From assembly GCF_958450345.1 (NCBI RefSeq), contig NC_088782.1, positions 95,243,358 to 95,307,357 on the forward strand: DNA of 64,000 nucleotides, given 5' to 3'. The notes beneath the pieces are model-generated. The model ran no database searches, was not told where the DNA came from, and worked only from the letters and a program-made list of their open reading frames with translations. The DNA comes from Calliphora vicina. Lineage: Eukaryota; Arthropoda; Insecta; Diptera; Calliphoridae. Shown here in pieces: positions 1 through 10,970 of the stretch (its first letter is position 1; each line of letters begins with the position of its first letter). The translations under genes were made by a program, and so were the position numbers.

Positions 1-1477
1 GTTTGGTGAACATTAGTAAAAAAATCATCCTGAAAAAATTTTAGGTAAATCGGTTGGGGTTAAGACGTGCCGCAAGCCCTCTGAAGTTTTGAGATGCATT
101 TACAAGGGGAAAAAATTCATTTTTTTCAGTTTTTGTAAAAATTTTGCCATTAAAAAATTACTTTTGTAATTCAATTTAAAAGAATCGAAATGTGTACGTA
201 ATTGTCGTTCTAATGAGACATAAAAAACAGAAATCGGTTAAAAAATTTTAAAGTTATTAAAAATTCGCCAGGCCATTAACGTGTCTCAGGCCACTAGAAC
301 AAGAAATTTTGGAACAAAATTAACATATTTTGAGAAATATTAAAATAAAAGCTCATTTTTACTTAAAATATGTCCATATTTACTTGTATATGAGTTTTTG
401 TCTTCGTAGGATACCGTTAACCTATTCTTAGGTATGAACAAAAAAAATTAATTTTTTTAACGGCAGTTTCAAAACTCCATTTTCAAATTTTTAAAAATTT
501 TGTTAAACAAATTTCAGAATTTTTTGATCATCTCATTGGGATTTATTAAGAGTATAATAGGGAATTAAATCGTGAAAAAATTATGAAAATATCTCTTATA
601 GTTTTTCCGTACCTGCGATTTAAATTTTGAAATTTTCGAGAAAAACCAATTATTTGGCAATTTTTAGGCCAATGAGCTCTATTTTCTTACTCTTATGAAT
701 TTTAAGCAAAACTTAATTAGAATATTATAGTCCAGATAATTCTAAATATACTCTGAAACTTTTACTAAAATCAAAAAACGTTAACCCTTAAATCGTGAAG
801 GTCAAAGGTCAAATTTTTCAATTTTTGGAATTTCTCTTGGAAAGATTTTGAAATGTTCGAAATGTTGTATATTTTTGGGCCGATTTTGATGAAATTTAAC
901 AAAAAATTCTGAAATTTGTTTAACAAAATTTTTAAAAATTTGAAAATGGAGTTTTGAAACTGCCGTTAAAAAAATTAATTTTTTTTGTTCATACCTAAGA
1001 ATAGGTTAACGGTATCCTACGAAGACAAAAACTCATATACAAGTAAATATGGACATATTTTAAGTAAAAATGAGCTTTTATTTTAATATTTCTCAAAATA
1101 TGTTAAATTTGTTCCTACATTTCATGTTCTAGTGGCCTGAGACACGTTAATGGCCTGGCGAATTTTTAATAACTTTAACATTTTTTGACCGATTTCTGTT
1201 TTTTATGTCTCATTAGAACGACAATTACGTACACATTTCGATTCTTTTAAATTAAATTACAAAAGTAATTTTTTAATGGCAAAATTTTTACAAAAACTGA
1301 AAAAAATGCATTTTTTCCCCTTGTAAATGCATCTCAAAACTTCAGAGGGCTTGCGGCACGTCTTAACCCCAACCGATTTACCTAAAATTTTTTCAGGATG
1401 ATTTTTTTGCTAATGTTCACCAAACTGGAGGGTGAGAATGGCCAAAATCCAACTTTCGTTTATTAAGGGCCACCCTA
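1..1477. mobile_element. hAT-like foldback element with very long inverted arms (left end outside window)
   Basis: Bases 1-526 and 900-1425 are near-perfect reverse complements of each other and flank a unique centre of about 370 bp. To the right of the arm the sequence ends in GGGCCACCCTA at 1477, which read outwards is TAGGGTGGCCC. The same terminus, TAGAGTGG followed by YCC, bounds the elements at 44909 and 51917, both of which have 8-bp target duplications, so I place this one in the same hAT-like group. The matching left tip, about 50 bp, lies before base 1. There is no coding capacity. A partial copy lies at 32908-33870 and a core fragment at about 4580-4790. Confidence 0.75.
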
Positions 1478-1693
1478 ATCTTTAACCGTTAAAATTTTAC
1501 ACATCAGGAAAAAAATAACCAATTTTGGTTATAAATAACCAAAACGGCAACACTGCACATATCTATTTCTTTTTTTATCGTTTTATTAATAAAATACTTA
1601 AATAAGTACACAAAATTCGTGGTTTTATTTTCAATTTAAAATGAAAATTGAAATAATTCCGAACTTAATCGAACTTAAATCTTTCACATTTCC

Positions 1694-1954
1694 AGGGTTC
1701 TGTCGAAGTTCTGTGAAACGGTGAAATGAAAAAAACTTTTCATTTTCGTTTTCATAAGAACTTTTCATATTATCATTTCACAATTACACAAATTGCGATT
1801 CCCGTTCTTTCAATTTGTTTTGTTCAACTTGTTCTTTTCATATGAAAACATTTGAATTTATTTATAATTTTTTCACTAAACGAGAATCAGAAACTCTATG
1901 AAAATATGAAAAAACTTTTCATTTCACCGTTTCACAGAACCAGAATCGACCCCT
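1694..1954. mobile_element. short MITE with long terminal inverted repeats
   Basis: Inverted ends of about 40 bp start AGGG at 1694 and end CCCT at 1954. They share the block GTTCTGTGAAACGGTGAAAT and its complement. The centre is AT-rich and noncoding. No target duplication is obvious because the right end abuts the target duplication of the next element. The superfamily is not known. Confidence 0.6.
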
Positions 1955-1958
1955 AGAG

Positions 1959-3252
1959 TAGGGTTGCCAAATGTCTCGATTTTCGCTGGATTGTCCCGCT
2001 TTTAGTCATGAAATCCCGTGTCCCGCTTGGGATTCGTAATTCCCGCTTCTTTTTTTAGATTTTCCACATCTTAAAACTTCATATCTAGTTTTAAAGAAAA
2101 GCTGAGTTTGAATTAAATATTTATTAATTTGAAAAAAAATCATTTATGTATGTTGAAAATTTATAAAAAATTCAATAAAACAATTAAGTGGAACTGATTT
2201 CCAGTGTGTAAATATTTATTCAGAAAAGAGTTCGTATTTTTCAATCTATGTGACTCAGAATAATTTAAAACTATACCCCCTTCATGATCATCTTCTGGCT
2301 GGTTGTCCCTGACCAAAATATAGGCCGTAAGTTTGAAAATACATAATTTAATATTATTTGGCTCATGTCATTATTAGGAGAAGGATCATTTTGAAGTATA
2401 AATATCTGTCATTTATTATTACTCACTTTAAATTATAGAATTAAAGCAAAACTTCGAAATGCTTCGAAAATGCCAAACTTTGTGCCAACAAAGCGTCATA
2501 TGAGGGAAGTTTTGCTTTACTTCTTTAATTTGAAAAAAGTGCTGCAGAAGCACACCGATTGCCTTCAAGAATTGGAGGCATTACTCCATGATGATTGTTG
2601 TCAAACTCAACAAGAGCTTGCAAAATCATTGGGAGCTACTCAATAAGCAATTTCAAAACGTTTGCAGGCAGCAGGATTCATCCAAAAGTTGAAAAGCTGA
2701 GAGGCATTGAAAGACGATTTTTTACGTTTGAATTGCAGTACCTGTTTAAAACTACTTAAAATAAAATTGGGAAGTTTTGCCTCACCCCCTTTATAGTTCA
2801 GACCTTGTCCCGTATAACTACTATTTGTTTCGATCGAAGTGGAACGCTCTCTCTGTAGTACGCTTCACTTTGGAACGGAGTATCCGATATTCGCTTGATT
2901 CGTTCTTGGCCTCAAAAGATGAGTTGTTCTTTTGGCTCTGAATATATATATTCTCAGAAAGATGGAAAAATGTTATAGCTATACTTTGAATAATTTTATA
3001 TTGTACAATTGTTTCAAAATAAAAGCTAAAAATTTTAAAATATCCCACATTTTTTAGTCAAATCTATTCAATTCTATTTAACTCTATTACAAGATTTATA
3101 CATTTATTGCATAAATTTACAATTTGGGAAAAGTTAAGATATTTGAGGTATATTTTATTATCTTTTGTCCCGCGTAAATTTTGAAAATCCGCCATTTTTG
3201 ACCTATTTTTAAAATTGTCCCGCTTTTTGCAAAAATAAAACTGGCAACCATA
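1959..3252. mobile_element. hAT-like element, TIR TAGGGTTGCCA, GTCCCG-rich ends
   Basis: The left end TAGGGTTGCCA (1959) and the right end TGGCAACCATA (3252) are inverted repeats. They are flanked by CCCTAGAG (1951-1958) and CCCCAGAG (3253-3260), an 8-bp target duplication with 7 of 8 matching, as expected for hAT. Both subterminal regions carry repeated GTCCCG or CCCGC motifs. The 1294-bp element has no transposase of its own, but a decayed mariner reading frame sits inside it at 2470-2721. Confidence 0.7.
2470..2721 (+). pseudogene. mariner transposase N-terminus, internally deleted
   Basis: A single frame beginning at the ATG at 2470 reads MPNFVPTKRHMREVLLYFF. This resembles the start of mariner transposases, which have a conserved FVP..R..R..LL.FF block. 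The frame then jumps to the second helix-turn-helix region (ELEALLHDDCCQTQQELAKS), so roughly 60 residues of the first DNA-binding domain are missing. There are in-frame stops at 2644 (TAA) and 2698 (TGA), and no DDD catalytic domain follows. It is dead. It lies within the hAT-like element at 1959-3252, so mariner inserted there or was captured before decaying. The family call rests on motif order only. Confidence 0.7.
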
Positions 3253-3260
3253 CCCCAGAG

Positions 3261-4242
3261 TCTGTCTCAAAACGATCTATAATTTTCTAAGGCACCGAGT
3301 TGTTCAATAGAAACATCCGTAGCATGATAAGCATTTAAGGTACTAAAAATAGGAAGTACTTTTTCATATTGTACTTTATTTAGCAGCAGGGGTTACAAAA
3401 ATTAAGTCCAAAACAAGAAAATTATACGTGTTACGTTAAGACTTAAATAGTTACGAAAAGTTTAACAAAATTAACCAAACGGTATCACTGGTTTGTTTAC
3501 AAATGACTAACTGATCTGATAAAGTTTGTTTAAAAAAAATCAAAAGAGAGTCATACCGCTATACAATTTTCATCAGTATTTCCCAACGTAATTCCTCAAA
3601 TCCACAGTAGAAATAATAATTCAATACTTTTCCAATTCAAATTTGATTTTAAAATCGAAATCTGTCGATGGCTCCCTTTCAACCATTTTACTTTGACAAA
3701 TTTTTAACGCACTTTAATCTGTTAAATTTATAGTAACATTTGTAAATTTTATATTGATGTTATAATCTACTGATTCATAATACCAGATAATGTCTTATAT
3801 TATTCTATGATCCATCATTTTCTACCCTCAAAACCTCATGGCTCTTAGTGTCGATGTAAATGGAAAAAAGCCAATAATATGTATACAATTCCGTTAAAAT
3901 AGCTTATTCCTCTACTGTTTTCACTTATTGCATTAAAATAGAAATTGGTTCGTTAATTTTATGGAAAATTACTAACATCTATTGGCGCCATATATAACTC
4001 AACGTCTATGGAGTTGTCTTGTTTGAAACATTTCTCACACGTGTGTTTGTGTGTATATGTATGCATTTGTGTGTTATTAGGATTTCAGACATTGTCTTAA
4101 TTTTTCTTCTTTTTTTGCGTTTGTTACGAATTTAGTATAGACTTAGTCTGCATTTGTTATGTTAATTCATTTATTTTAAGATAGTACTATCTTGAAATAA
4201 GTATGATGAATTTGTTGATCGATTTGGCAATTGGGAAATAAT
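3261..4242. other. no gene recognised
   Basis: AT-rich DNA with no convincing reading frame or inverted-repeat element. A short GT-rich run occurs near 4030-4070. Possibly host single-copy sequence. Confidence 0.4.
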
Positions 4243-4349
4243 CAGCCCAATTATGAATAAAAAATTCTCCGGGAGTTTTTTCCCATTGAATTTGAATAGG
4301 AAAAATGTGAAAAAAAACTCCCAGTGAATTTTTATTCATAATTGGGCTG
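4243..4349. mobile_element. 107-bp hairpin MITE
   Basis: The two halves pair almost completely: CAGCCCAATTATGAATAAAA at 4243 meets its complement ending at 4349, with CTCCGGGAG or CTCCCAG steps toward the loop. The compact palindrome is typical of very short MITEs. No copy is seen elsewhere in the window. Confidence 0.6.
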
Positions 4350-4579
4350 TATTTCATTATTGAAGTTTAATTTTGTATTTTATTAAACCAACACGCAGAG
4401 AATGAACCATATTCAAGCAGTGCAATGTGTTGTACTAGGTAAATAGCTTGTGGAACTATGGAACTTAGTCTAATGTAGAGCCAGAGGATGTTAACGAGAT
4501 TACTTGCTATTTACCGGACCATATAAAATGCGACAATTCGATTAATTTTTAAAATTTCATGATTTATTTATAAATATTA

Positions 4580-4790
4580 AATTTTACGATTTTTGAAAAG
4601 AAAAACTACTTTTTTGGCTACATATTGGACTCAGGTAATAATAAATATACTCTGAAAGTTTTACTAAAATTGGAAAAGGTTAACCCTTAAATATCGAAGT
4701 CAAATTTTTCAATACTTGAAATTACTAATGGAAAGTTTGCTAAATGTTATATATTTTTGGGCCGATTTTAAAGAAACTTGAGATATCGAG
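4580..4790. repeat. fragment of the foldback hAT family core
   Basis: This matches the unique centre of the foldback element at about 620-895 and its partial copy at 33600-33840. Shared stretches include CTCTGAAAGTTTTACTAAAA, TTAACCCTTAAAT and TTTTTGGGCCGATTTT. Arms are absent, so this is a relic. Confidence 0.6.
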
Positions 4791-4925
4791 CACCTGTATG
4801 AAGAAGTATGGTTCAATGATGCACGCAGCCCGCATTCGCACCAAACGGTAACATTTTGTTGATGGATTTGTTTTTCAACAATTATGCGTGAGCTATGTGA
4901 ACACAATTAACAAAGACATCATGGT
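4760..4925 (-). pseudogene. Tc1/mariner-superfamily transposase fragment
   Basis: The minus strand reads IIVEKQIHQQNVTVWC, then after a frame change CIIEPYFF. This order resembles the H..KVTVWC...GIIGPYFF block between the first and second catalytic aspartates of one mariner-like lineage. Only about 50 residues remain and no catalytic residue is visible. The fragment is joined directly to the foldback-family fragment at 4580-4790, suggesting either transposon-on-transposon insertion or a deletion junction. The call could be wrong because the match is short. Confidence 0.4.
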
Positions 4926-5661
4926 GAAAATTGGAGGAACTGTGGCCGCCAAACATTTATTATTTTTGAAATATTGTTCCACTTGTACTAACTCTAAATT
5001 GTCAGCTGTCAAACTATTTTTTTGGGCAACACTTTACTGCAAAAATGGCAATGGAATTGCTATATGAACAAATCCACACAAATGTCCTCTAGAACCTAAA
5101 GAATATTGTAATTCCAATATTCCCTTATTTGTAATACATCGAAGAAGAAATTGGAAAATTAATTTGGATACTTAGAAGATCAAAATTAGTGTTTATAAAC
5201 AGGTTAACCGGTTAAACGATAAACCGGTTTTTCTTCGTAATCTCGGTTTTTTGCGAACCGGTTAATTTAAAATGTTGATTTTCGGTAAACCGGTTTATAC
5301 GGTTTTTATCACTCGGTTAACCGGTTTTTAAAATTTGGGACTAAAATTAATTCATCTCATGTTTTTGTGCATTTTTATATTCATTGTGTATAGATTATTG
5401 GTCTGATTTGAAACTTAACTGCTGATTTACAGTACAAACCTCTTTAGATTAATATTTTTAAGAATTACAATGATTCTAAATAGTAGAGGACGATAATTCA
5501 TTATAAACTTAGTGATGATTTAACCAAACGTTAAATTGAATTTTATGAAGGTATGTTCTTTCAATAAATTTGACTTCATTAGTGTTGTTTGTTCTTAAAA
5601 GTTTATTTTATTATTCATTTCGTTTGCTTAGTGTACAAAGTCCTTTTCAGAAATTTCTTTT

Positions 5662-7755
5662 TTGGGACTTGTAACATTTTCTGTTTCATATCAGAAAGTA
5701 GAAGATGGATTTGAGCTCAATTCTGATCACTCTCCCGTTTTCCTAACACTATATGAGGAATGTTTACCAAAAGATCCACCTCCATATTTAACAAATAGAT
5801 GTACAGACTGGCAATACTTCCAATCAATTCTCTCTAATACTATTCAGTACAATTCAAATCCAAGCACTATCGAACAACTTGAGAATGAAGTTGAAACATT
5901 AACTAAACAAATTCAGTCATCTGCCTGGAAAAGTACCCCTCTTGTTTATAGTAGCACTGTAATTCATCGTTATCCCAAAGATATAAGAAATATGATTTCT
6001 CTTAAACGTAAAATTCGAAAAAGATGGCAGCAAAATAGATCACCAACAGAAAAAACACGTCTAAATCATATTACACACAACCTAAGTATAGCAATAAAGA
6101 AATTCAAAAATGTAACATTCAATAGACATTTAAAAGAGCTTACAAATGATAAATCCACAGAATATTCGCTATGGAAAACAGCAAAAAATATAGACCGACC
6201 AATAAATAGAAATTCTCCAATTAGAGTTAATTCTTCAAAATGGGCGAAAACGAATATCGAAAAAGCTGAACTATTCTCAAATTATCTTTCAAATATATTC
6301 TACGAAAATGATTTAGAAAATTATAACATTGTTACAAATTACCATGCTCATCAAAATGTTAGAATAGACAACGTCACAACAGATGAAATACGAGAGGCAA
6401 TATTTAATATGAAATTAAAAAAATGTCCTGGCTTTGACCTATTAACATCGGAGCTGCTTAGGCATCTGCCACTTATTTGCCTAGATAAAATATCCCAAAT
6501 TTTCAACGCCTGTCTCAGCCTTCAACATGTACCAAGCATGTGGAAAGTTGCTGAAGTTATTATGATACCAAAGCCTGGAAAACCTGAGTCTGAAGTTACT
6601 TCATACAGGCCAATTTCGCTGTTACATATCTTGTCGAAACTTTTTGAGACTATATTTCTTAAACGTCTAAAACCAATAATTGAACAAAGGCTTCTTATAC
6701 CAACTCACCAATTTGGATTTCGAAATAGTCACTCAACAATCGACCAAGTTCATCGCATTGTAAATGTGATTGAAAAGGCTATGGAAGATAAAAATATATG
6801 TTCAGCTATTTTTCTAGACGTGTCAAAATCATTTGATAAAGTGTGGCACTCTGGTCTATTATATAAACTCTACGAACTATTACCAATTGTTTACGTAGAA
6901 ATTATAAAGTCTTACGTTGAGAGTAGATATTTTCGTGTTAAGCAGGAGGAAGCTTTTTCTAATCTGAAAGAGATAAATACTGGTGTCCCACAAGGAAGCA
7001 TACTAGGTCCAACGCTATATCTCTTATACACGAGAGATATACCAGTGCCAACAAATACAACCGTAGCAACATTCGCTGATGACACTTCTATCCTTTCTGT
7101 TGCCGAAACGGAGACTATTGCAAATATAAACCTACAAAATGCGATGAATGAAATAGCAGTTTGGACAAAGGAATGGCGTATCAAACTAAATAACACTAAA
7201 TCAGTTCATATTAACTTCACTAATAAAACTACAACAAACTTACCTATCTACATGGAAAGTGTAGCTATCCCTTATTATAATAGTGCCAAATATCTTGGAA
7301 TGACATTAGATGCAAAATTAAGATGGAATGAACATGTCAAGAAAAAATGTGTTGAATTAAATATTAAATGGCGTAAACTTAAATGGTTAATTGGTAGAAA
7401 AAGCGTTCTATCAATAGAAAATAAATTACTTATATATAACCAATCAATAAAACCAATCTGGCTATATGGTATACAACTGTGGGGTTGCACCAACAAGAAA
7501 TATATCGACCAAATTCAAAAGTTCCAAAATAAGGTGTTCAGGAGTATAGTAAATGCTCCATGGTATATTCGTAATTCAGACCTTCATCGCGATCTAGGTC
7601 TAAAAACAGTTAAGGAAGAAATACACAACGTGGCTGCAAAACATAATTCCAGAATAAGAATACATGTAAATGCAGAAGCTTCTCAGCTCAATAATACAGT
7701 TGGTCTAAGGCGAAGATTGAAGCGAATTAAGCCTAGTGACCTAGTGGGAAATTAG
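5662..7755 (+). CDS. Jockey-type LINE ORF2, 5'-truncated, with a start borrowed from a hAT-like element
   Basis: This is a 697-codon open frame. From about residue 15 it is LINE ORF2, starting at the very end of the endonuclease domain (LNSDHSPVFLTL, the SDH motif). The reverse transcriptase follows: RPISLLHILSKLFE near residue 318, FGFRNSHSTIDQ, domain A with LDVSKSFDKVWH near 395, GVPQGSILGP near 440, and catalytic FADD at 471-474. A thumb region follows and the frame ends near LRRRLKRIKPSDLVGN. There is no RNase H domain, as usual for Jockey. The first 14 or so codons, including the ATG, come from the host hAT-like element, because copies 2 and 3 carry the same DNA. The catalytic aspartates are intact. 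Without an endonuclease and ORF1 it cannot retrotranspose alone. It is only about half identical to the LINE at 58640 by eye, so it is a different family. Confidence 0.85.
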   Translation: MGLVTFSVSYQKVEDGFELNSDHSPVFLTLYEECLPKDPPPYLTNRCTDWQYFQSILSNTIQYNSNPSTIEQLENEVETLTKQIQSSAWKSTPLVYSSTVIHRYPKDIRNMISLKRKIRKRWQQNRSPTEKTRLNHITHNLSIAIKKFKNVTFNRHLKELTNDKSTEYSLWKTAKNIDRPINRNSPIRVNSSKWAKTNIEKAELFSNYLSNIFYENDLENYNIVTNYHAHQNVRIDNVTTDEIREAIFNMKLKKCPGFDLLTSELLRHLPLICLDKISQIFNACLSLQHVPSMWKVAEVIMIPKPGKPESEVTSYRPISLLHILSKLFETIFLKRLKPIIEQRLLIPTHQFGFRNSHSTIDQVHRIVNVIEKAMEDKNICSAIFLDVSKSFDKVWHSGLLYKLYELLPIVYVEIIKSYVESRYFRVKQEEAFSNLKEINTGVPQGSILGPTLYLLYTRDIPVPTNTTVATFADDTSILSVAETETIANINLQNAMNEIAVWTKEWRIKLNNTKSVHINFTNKTTTNLPIYMESVAIPYYNSAKYLGMTLDAKLRWNEHVKKKCVELNIKWRKLKWLIGRKSVLSIENKLLIYNQSIKPIWLYGIQLWGCTNKKYIDQIQKFQNKVFRSIVNAPWYIRNSDLHRDLGLKTVKEEIHNVAAKHNSRIRIHVNAEASQLNNTVGLRRRLKRIKPSDLVGN

Positions 7756-7901
7756 TTATTTTTATTCACGAGCCTATCTATGACTCGCATCCTAATAATT
7801 ATACAAACTGAAGAAAATTGCTTGTTAGTTTTTAAGAAAATATAACTAGTTGCAGTAAATAAATACAAATAATATAAAAAAAAAAAAAAAAAAAAAAAAA
7901 A
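5704..7901 (+). mobile_element. 5'-truncated Jockey-clade LINE insertion
   Basis: LINE sequence begins around 5704, inside the endonuclease domain, and ends in a run of A at about 7878-7901. An AATAAA sits about 25 bp before the run. Just before the junction is AGTAGAAGATG and just after the A run is AGTCGATGA. Copies 2 and 3 read AGTAGAGGTGA and AGTCGAGATGA at the same point, so this is probably an imperfect target duplication. About 80 bp of the host element present in copies 2 and 3 is missing downstream, so the insertion was accompanied or followed by a deletion. Confidence 0.75.
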
Positions 7902-8204
7902 GTCGATGAATAAACCAATAATTAAAACAAGTATTGTGTATTTAGTAACATATTTATACTCAATTCCATTTGACTGAGATAATGATTTTGAAATTTTTAC
8001 AAAATAAAATGGACTACTAAAAACAAATTTTATAGCTGTGTATATTATATAGGACAATTTATATTTTCTACCCATATATGTCCGTTAACCGGTTTAACAG
8101 GTTCGGTTAACCGAAAAAACGGATTTCTAAAAAAGGCAAATTTTTCGGTTAACCGACAAACCGGTTTTTTAAAAAGTCGGTTTTTTATAAACACTAACCG
8201 AAAT

Positions 8205-8719
8205 ACATTTTATGCCCCACAACGAATGCCTTCATCAATCTTCAGTTGTCCAAGAACTCTTTTTAATATCAAGCAACCAAATCATACTTTTGTACATGTT
8301 ATGTTTGAATGAAATTTTATTGATCCACAAGTCGTCAGGGCAAAACGAAATCAGCATATTCTCAATATAGAGTGTCCTAGTTATAATTTGCATATGGGCA
8401 ATTTCACGAGAATAACAACCACGAATTTTCGCATATTTCTACATATCACATACGAAATACACTTATTTCGCTCGATATTTTGGACAACAATGTTTCGAAA
8501 GAACTTATTATCTTTTTAAAATATTAAAAATATACCCTCTGAATGAAACAAAATAATGCAAATTATTTTTTAGATGCTCTTATTTTTACAAAATCTATTC
8601 CACTCTGTAGGCTTACAAATGTCATGTACGATGACATGGGATATGAGTTTATGTTCTCCATGCGATGTAAAAACTTTAAGATCATTATTCCCACTTTTAT
8701 AATATTTATTTGAGATATA
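8205..8719. other. no gene recognised
   Basis: AT-rich DNA between two transposons. No inverted-repeat boundaries or coding similarity seen. Confidence 0.4.
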
Positions 8720-8905
8720 TACAGTAGAAGGCAAAAGTGTTCACAAAAAGTCCCGAAATTTTTAAAATTGGTTTAAATACAATATACCTACAAAAGTCGG
8801 TGTGAACAGTTTTGTCCCTTGATTCAAAAACAGTGTAATTTTAAAATTAATATTTTGTATGTCCTTGATTATTTAGCATACTATTTCTAAGCACTTAATT
8901 AATCT

Positions 8906-9025
8906 AATTGCAGTGGAAATTGCAGTAGTTGTGGCTCCTAAAACGATTAAGCGCCTTGAAATTCGAGCATCAGCAGAAGATAGCTTCGGTGGACGACCAC
9001 CACAATGTCGTGGGACTGATAAATT
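8906..9025 (-). pseudogene. Tc1-like transposase, DNA-binding domain remnant
   Basis: The minus strand reads GGRPPKLSSADARISRRLIV. This is the GRP(R/K)K linker plus the start of the second helix-turn-helix found in Tc1 transposases. About 40 residues survive and the DDE domain is gone. It lies inside the TA-flanked element at 8722-9484, which supports the family call. Confidence 0.6.
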
Positions 9026-9100
9026 ATTTTGATTTTTTTATTTTATTGTAAAGTCCGATAGAAACTTTGTATTTTTTAGCAATTAATCGGTACGAAATGC

Positions 9101-9148
9101 AATTTTGTATATCTTCTAGGATGTTTTTCCTAGAAGATATACAAAATT
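9101..9148. repeat. perfect 20-bp inverted repeat with 8-base loop
   Basis: Arms AATTTTGTATATCTTCTAGG (9101-9120) and their exact complement (9129-9148) enclose ATGTTTTT. It lies inside the Tc1-like element. Confidence 0.8.
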
Positions 9149-9486
9149 AAAGTAATTGAAAATTTATTGAAGTGCTTTATTTTGGTTTTTTTTTTAATAA
9201 ATAAATTAAAAGGATTATTATTTATTTAATTTTCTTCTTGTAATATCAAATTTTAATTTAATTTTTCTCAAAATCTATTGGGGGACAATACCGTTCTCAT
9301 GTGACTTCGTTCAGGTGAGATTCAAAAAACCTATTAAAGTTCCGTTAGTTTGAGAGTGAGTTACCAGAAAAATAGTAAATAGAGTGCTTAACAATTAACA
9401 AATGGAAATGATCAGTTGTTATGTGCAAGAAATAATGTGTAAACTAAAATGTCAACTATTCGTGAACACTTTTGTCTTCTACTGTA

Positions 9487-10966
9487 TATGGAACAAATAA
9501 TTACGAAAAAGTCTTGATATATTTTGAATGAAAGGACATTAACAGTGGTTTGGTTTCATATTGAGTAAAAATCGTGTTTTCAGTATGGAAGTTCTGGGTT
9601 AGGGTGATATTGAGAGGTCTTCTCAAAAATTTTAATGGATTTAACAAAATTGGTTATACAGAACCACAAATAAATGATGGTCCTTTTGGCTTCCAAGGAC
9701 CAGATATAAATCTTATAGACAATTTAAAAACATCTTAGTTAGATTGCAGTACTGTAGTCATTTAGATTAATTCTTCTTTATATTAAAATACATTTTTCTA
9801 AAAATATCAAATATGAAAGGCAGGGTACTTTAAAAGTCTGACACTGCCTCTCCTTCATTAATATAGTATTTATCTTCTTTCCCAGAAAAGATGAAAAAAA
9901 AACTACTTCTTGTTGTCTAAAGTATCACAGTAGTCATAAAATAGACTCCAAATGTGTTAAATGTTCAGTTTTGTAGTATTTTTTTGCTGTCTTTTATATC
10001 TGCTTTTGTTAATGTGTTTTATTTAATTAATTATTGTCATAATATGTAGATTTGTTATGTTTGTTTTTATGCTTTTGTCTTTTATTATTATTTGGAATCT
10101 ATTAAAAAAAAGAGAAGTAGTAATAAAATTTGTTTTTATAATGCGTCCATAAATTATTTCGTTTTGATTGTTTGTATTGATAATTATTAATTAATTAATT
10201 CTATTAACAGATAGATAGATACATATGTACATTGATAGATCGAACAAATGACGCATATATGTTTGTATTTATGAATGTATATCGCAGGCTGGCAGTCGAT
10301 AGCAAATGAAAGCAACATCCGACATTAAACAGCAGTTGCAGTAGTTAATGACGTTTATCATTAAACTGTCTAATTAAAGGTGTTTATTTCTAGTTAACGA
10401 CTTTAATGCTAATTAACTTAAGGCCACATCAAGACCTACATTAAACTTATCCATACTTTCCATTTATGTATGTTTGAATATCCCAGCACATTTTCATATT
10501 AACTAGTTAAATTTATATGAATTAAATATTCAGATTTAACTGGTTTCTTTAATTTCTTTTAAACACGAGTAGCAATTTAATTTAATGCTGCATAAATAGG
10601 ATTAAAATAACAGAATTCGTAGAGTTGTTTTTTTATTATTTCTAGATAGTTCTCAGGAAAATGAAATCGTTTTAGTTCGAATGCAATAAAATCAATTTTT
10701 TAATGTCTTTTCATGGATTCAAAATTATTTGCTGGTTTATGAGCAATAAAAGTTCTAATTGAATATTAATTAATAGCGTTTACGAGATTGTTTTTGTCTA
10801 AGTGTTATATTTAGATGTAAATAAATATTTTCTATTGAAAATTTCCAATCGTAGGTGTAAATTATTAATTACGTCTGCTTATTTCGTCATTGATAAAGTA
10901 ATATTTCCGTAGATAGAAGTAACTTTATTTAAATTTGTGTAAAGAGCAAAAATAAATATATTTAGC
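9487..10966. other. apparently non-repetitive AT-rich DNA
   Basis: No reading frame or transposon end recognised. The part around 10150-10900 has many TAATTA-type motifs and few repeats, and might be host intronic or regulatory DNA, but nothing proves this. Confidence 0.35.
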
Positions 10967-10970
10967 TTAA

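Larger units (their letters stand above)
5187..8196. mobile_element. hAT-like family A, copy 1, split by a LINE
   Basis: Ends TAGTGTTTATAAAC (5187) and GTTTATAAACACTA-like (8196) are inverted. Both subterminal zones are packed with variants of CGGTTAACCG (5200-5340 and 8083-8190). The flanks ATCAAAAT (5179-5186) and ACCGAAAT (8197-8204) are a degenerate 8-bp duplication with 6 of 8 matching. Outside the LINE at 5704-7901 the sequence follows copies 2 (26227-27135) and 3 (49678-50471, reversed). No transposase frame is present. Confidence 0.75.
8722..9484. mobile_element. internally deleted Tc1-like element
   Basis: Inverted termini CAGTAGAAGGCAAAAGTGTT (from 8722) and its near complement ending CTTCTACTG (9484) are flanked by TA on both sides (8720-8721, 9485-9486), the Tc1/mariner target. 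At 763 bp it is about half the size of an autonomous Tc1 element. It keeps a piece of transposase on the minus strand and a perfect hairpin at 9101-9148. Confidence 0.8.

Noticed and set aside
4709..4906. 65-codon minus-strand frame as a host gene
   Set aside because: It joins a transposase relic to a foldback-family fragment, so it is a by-product of transposon debris.
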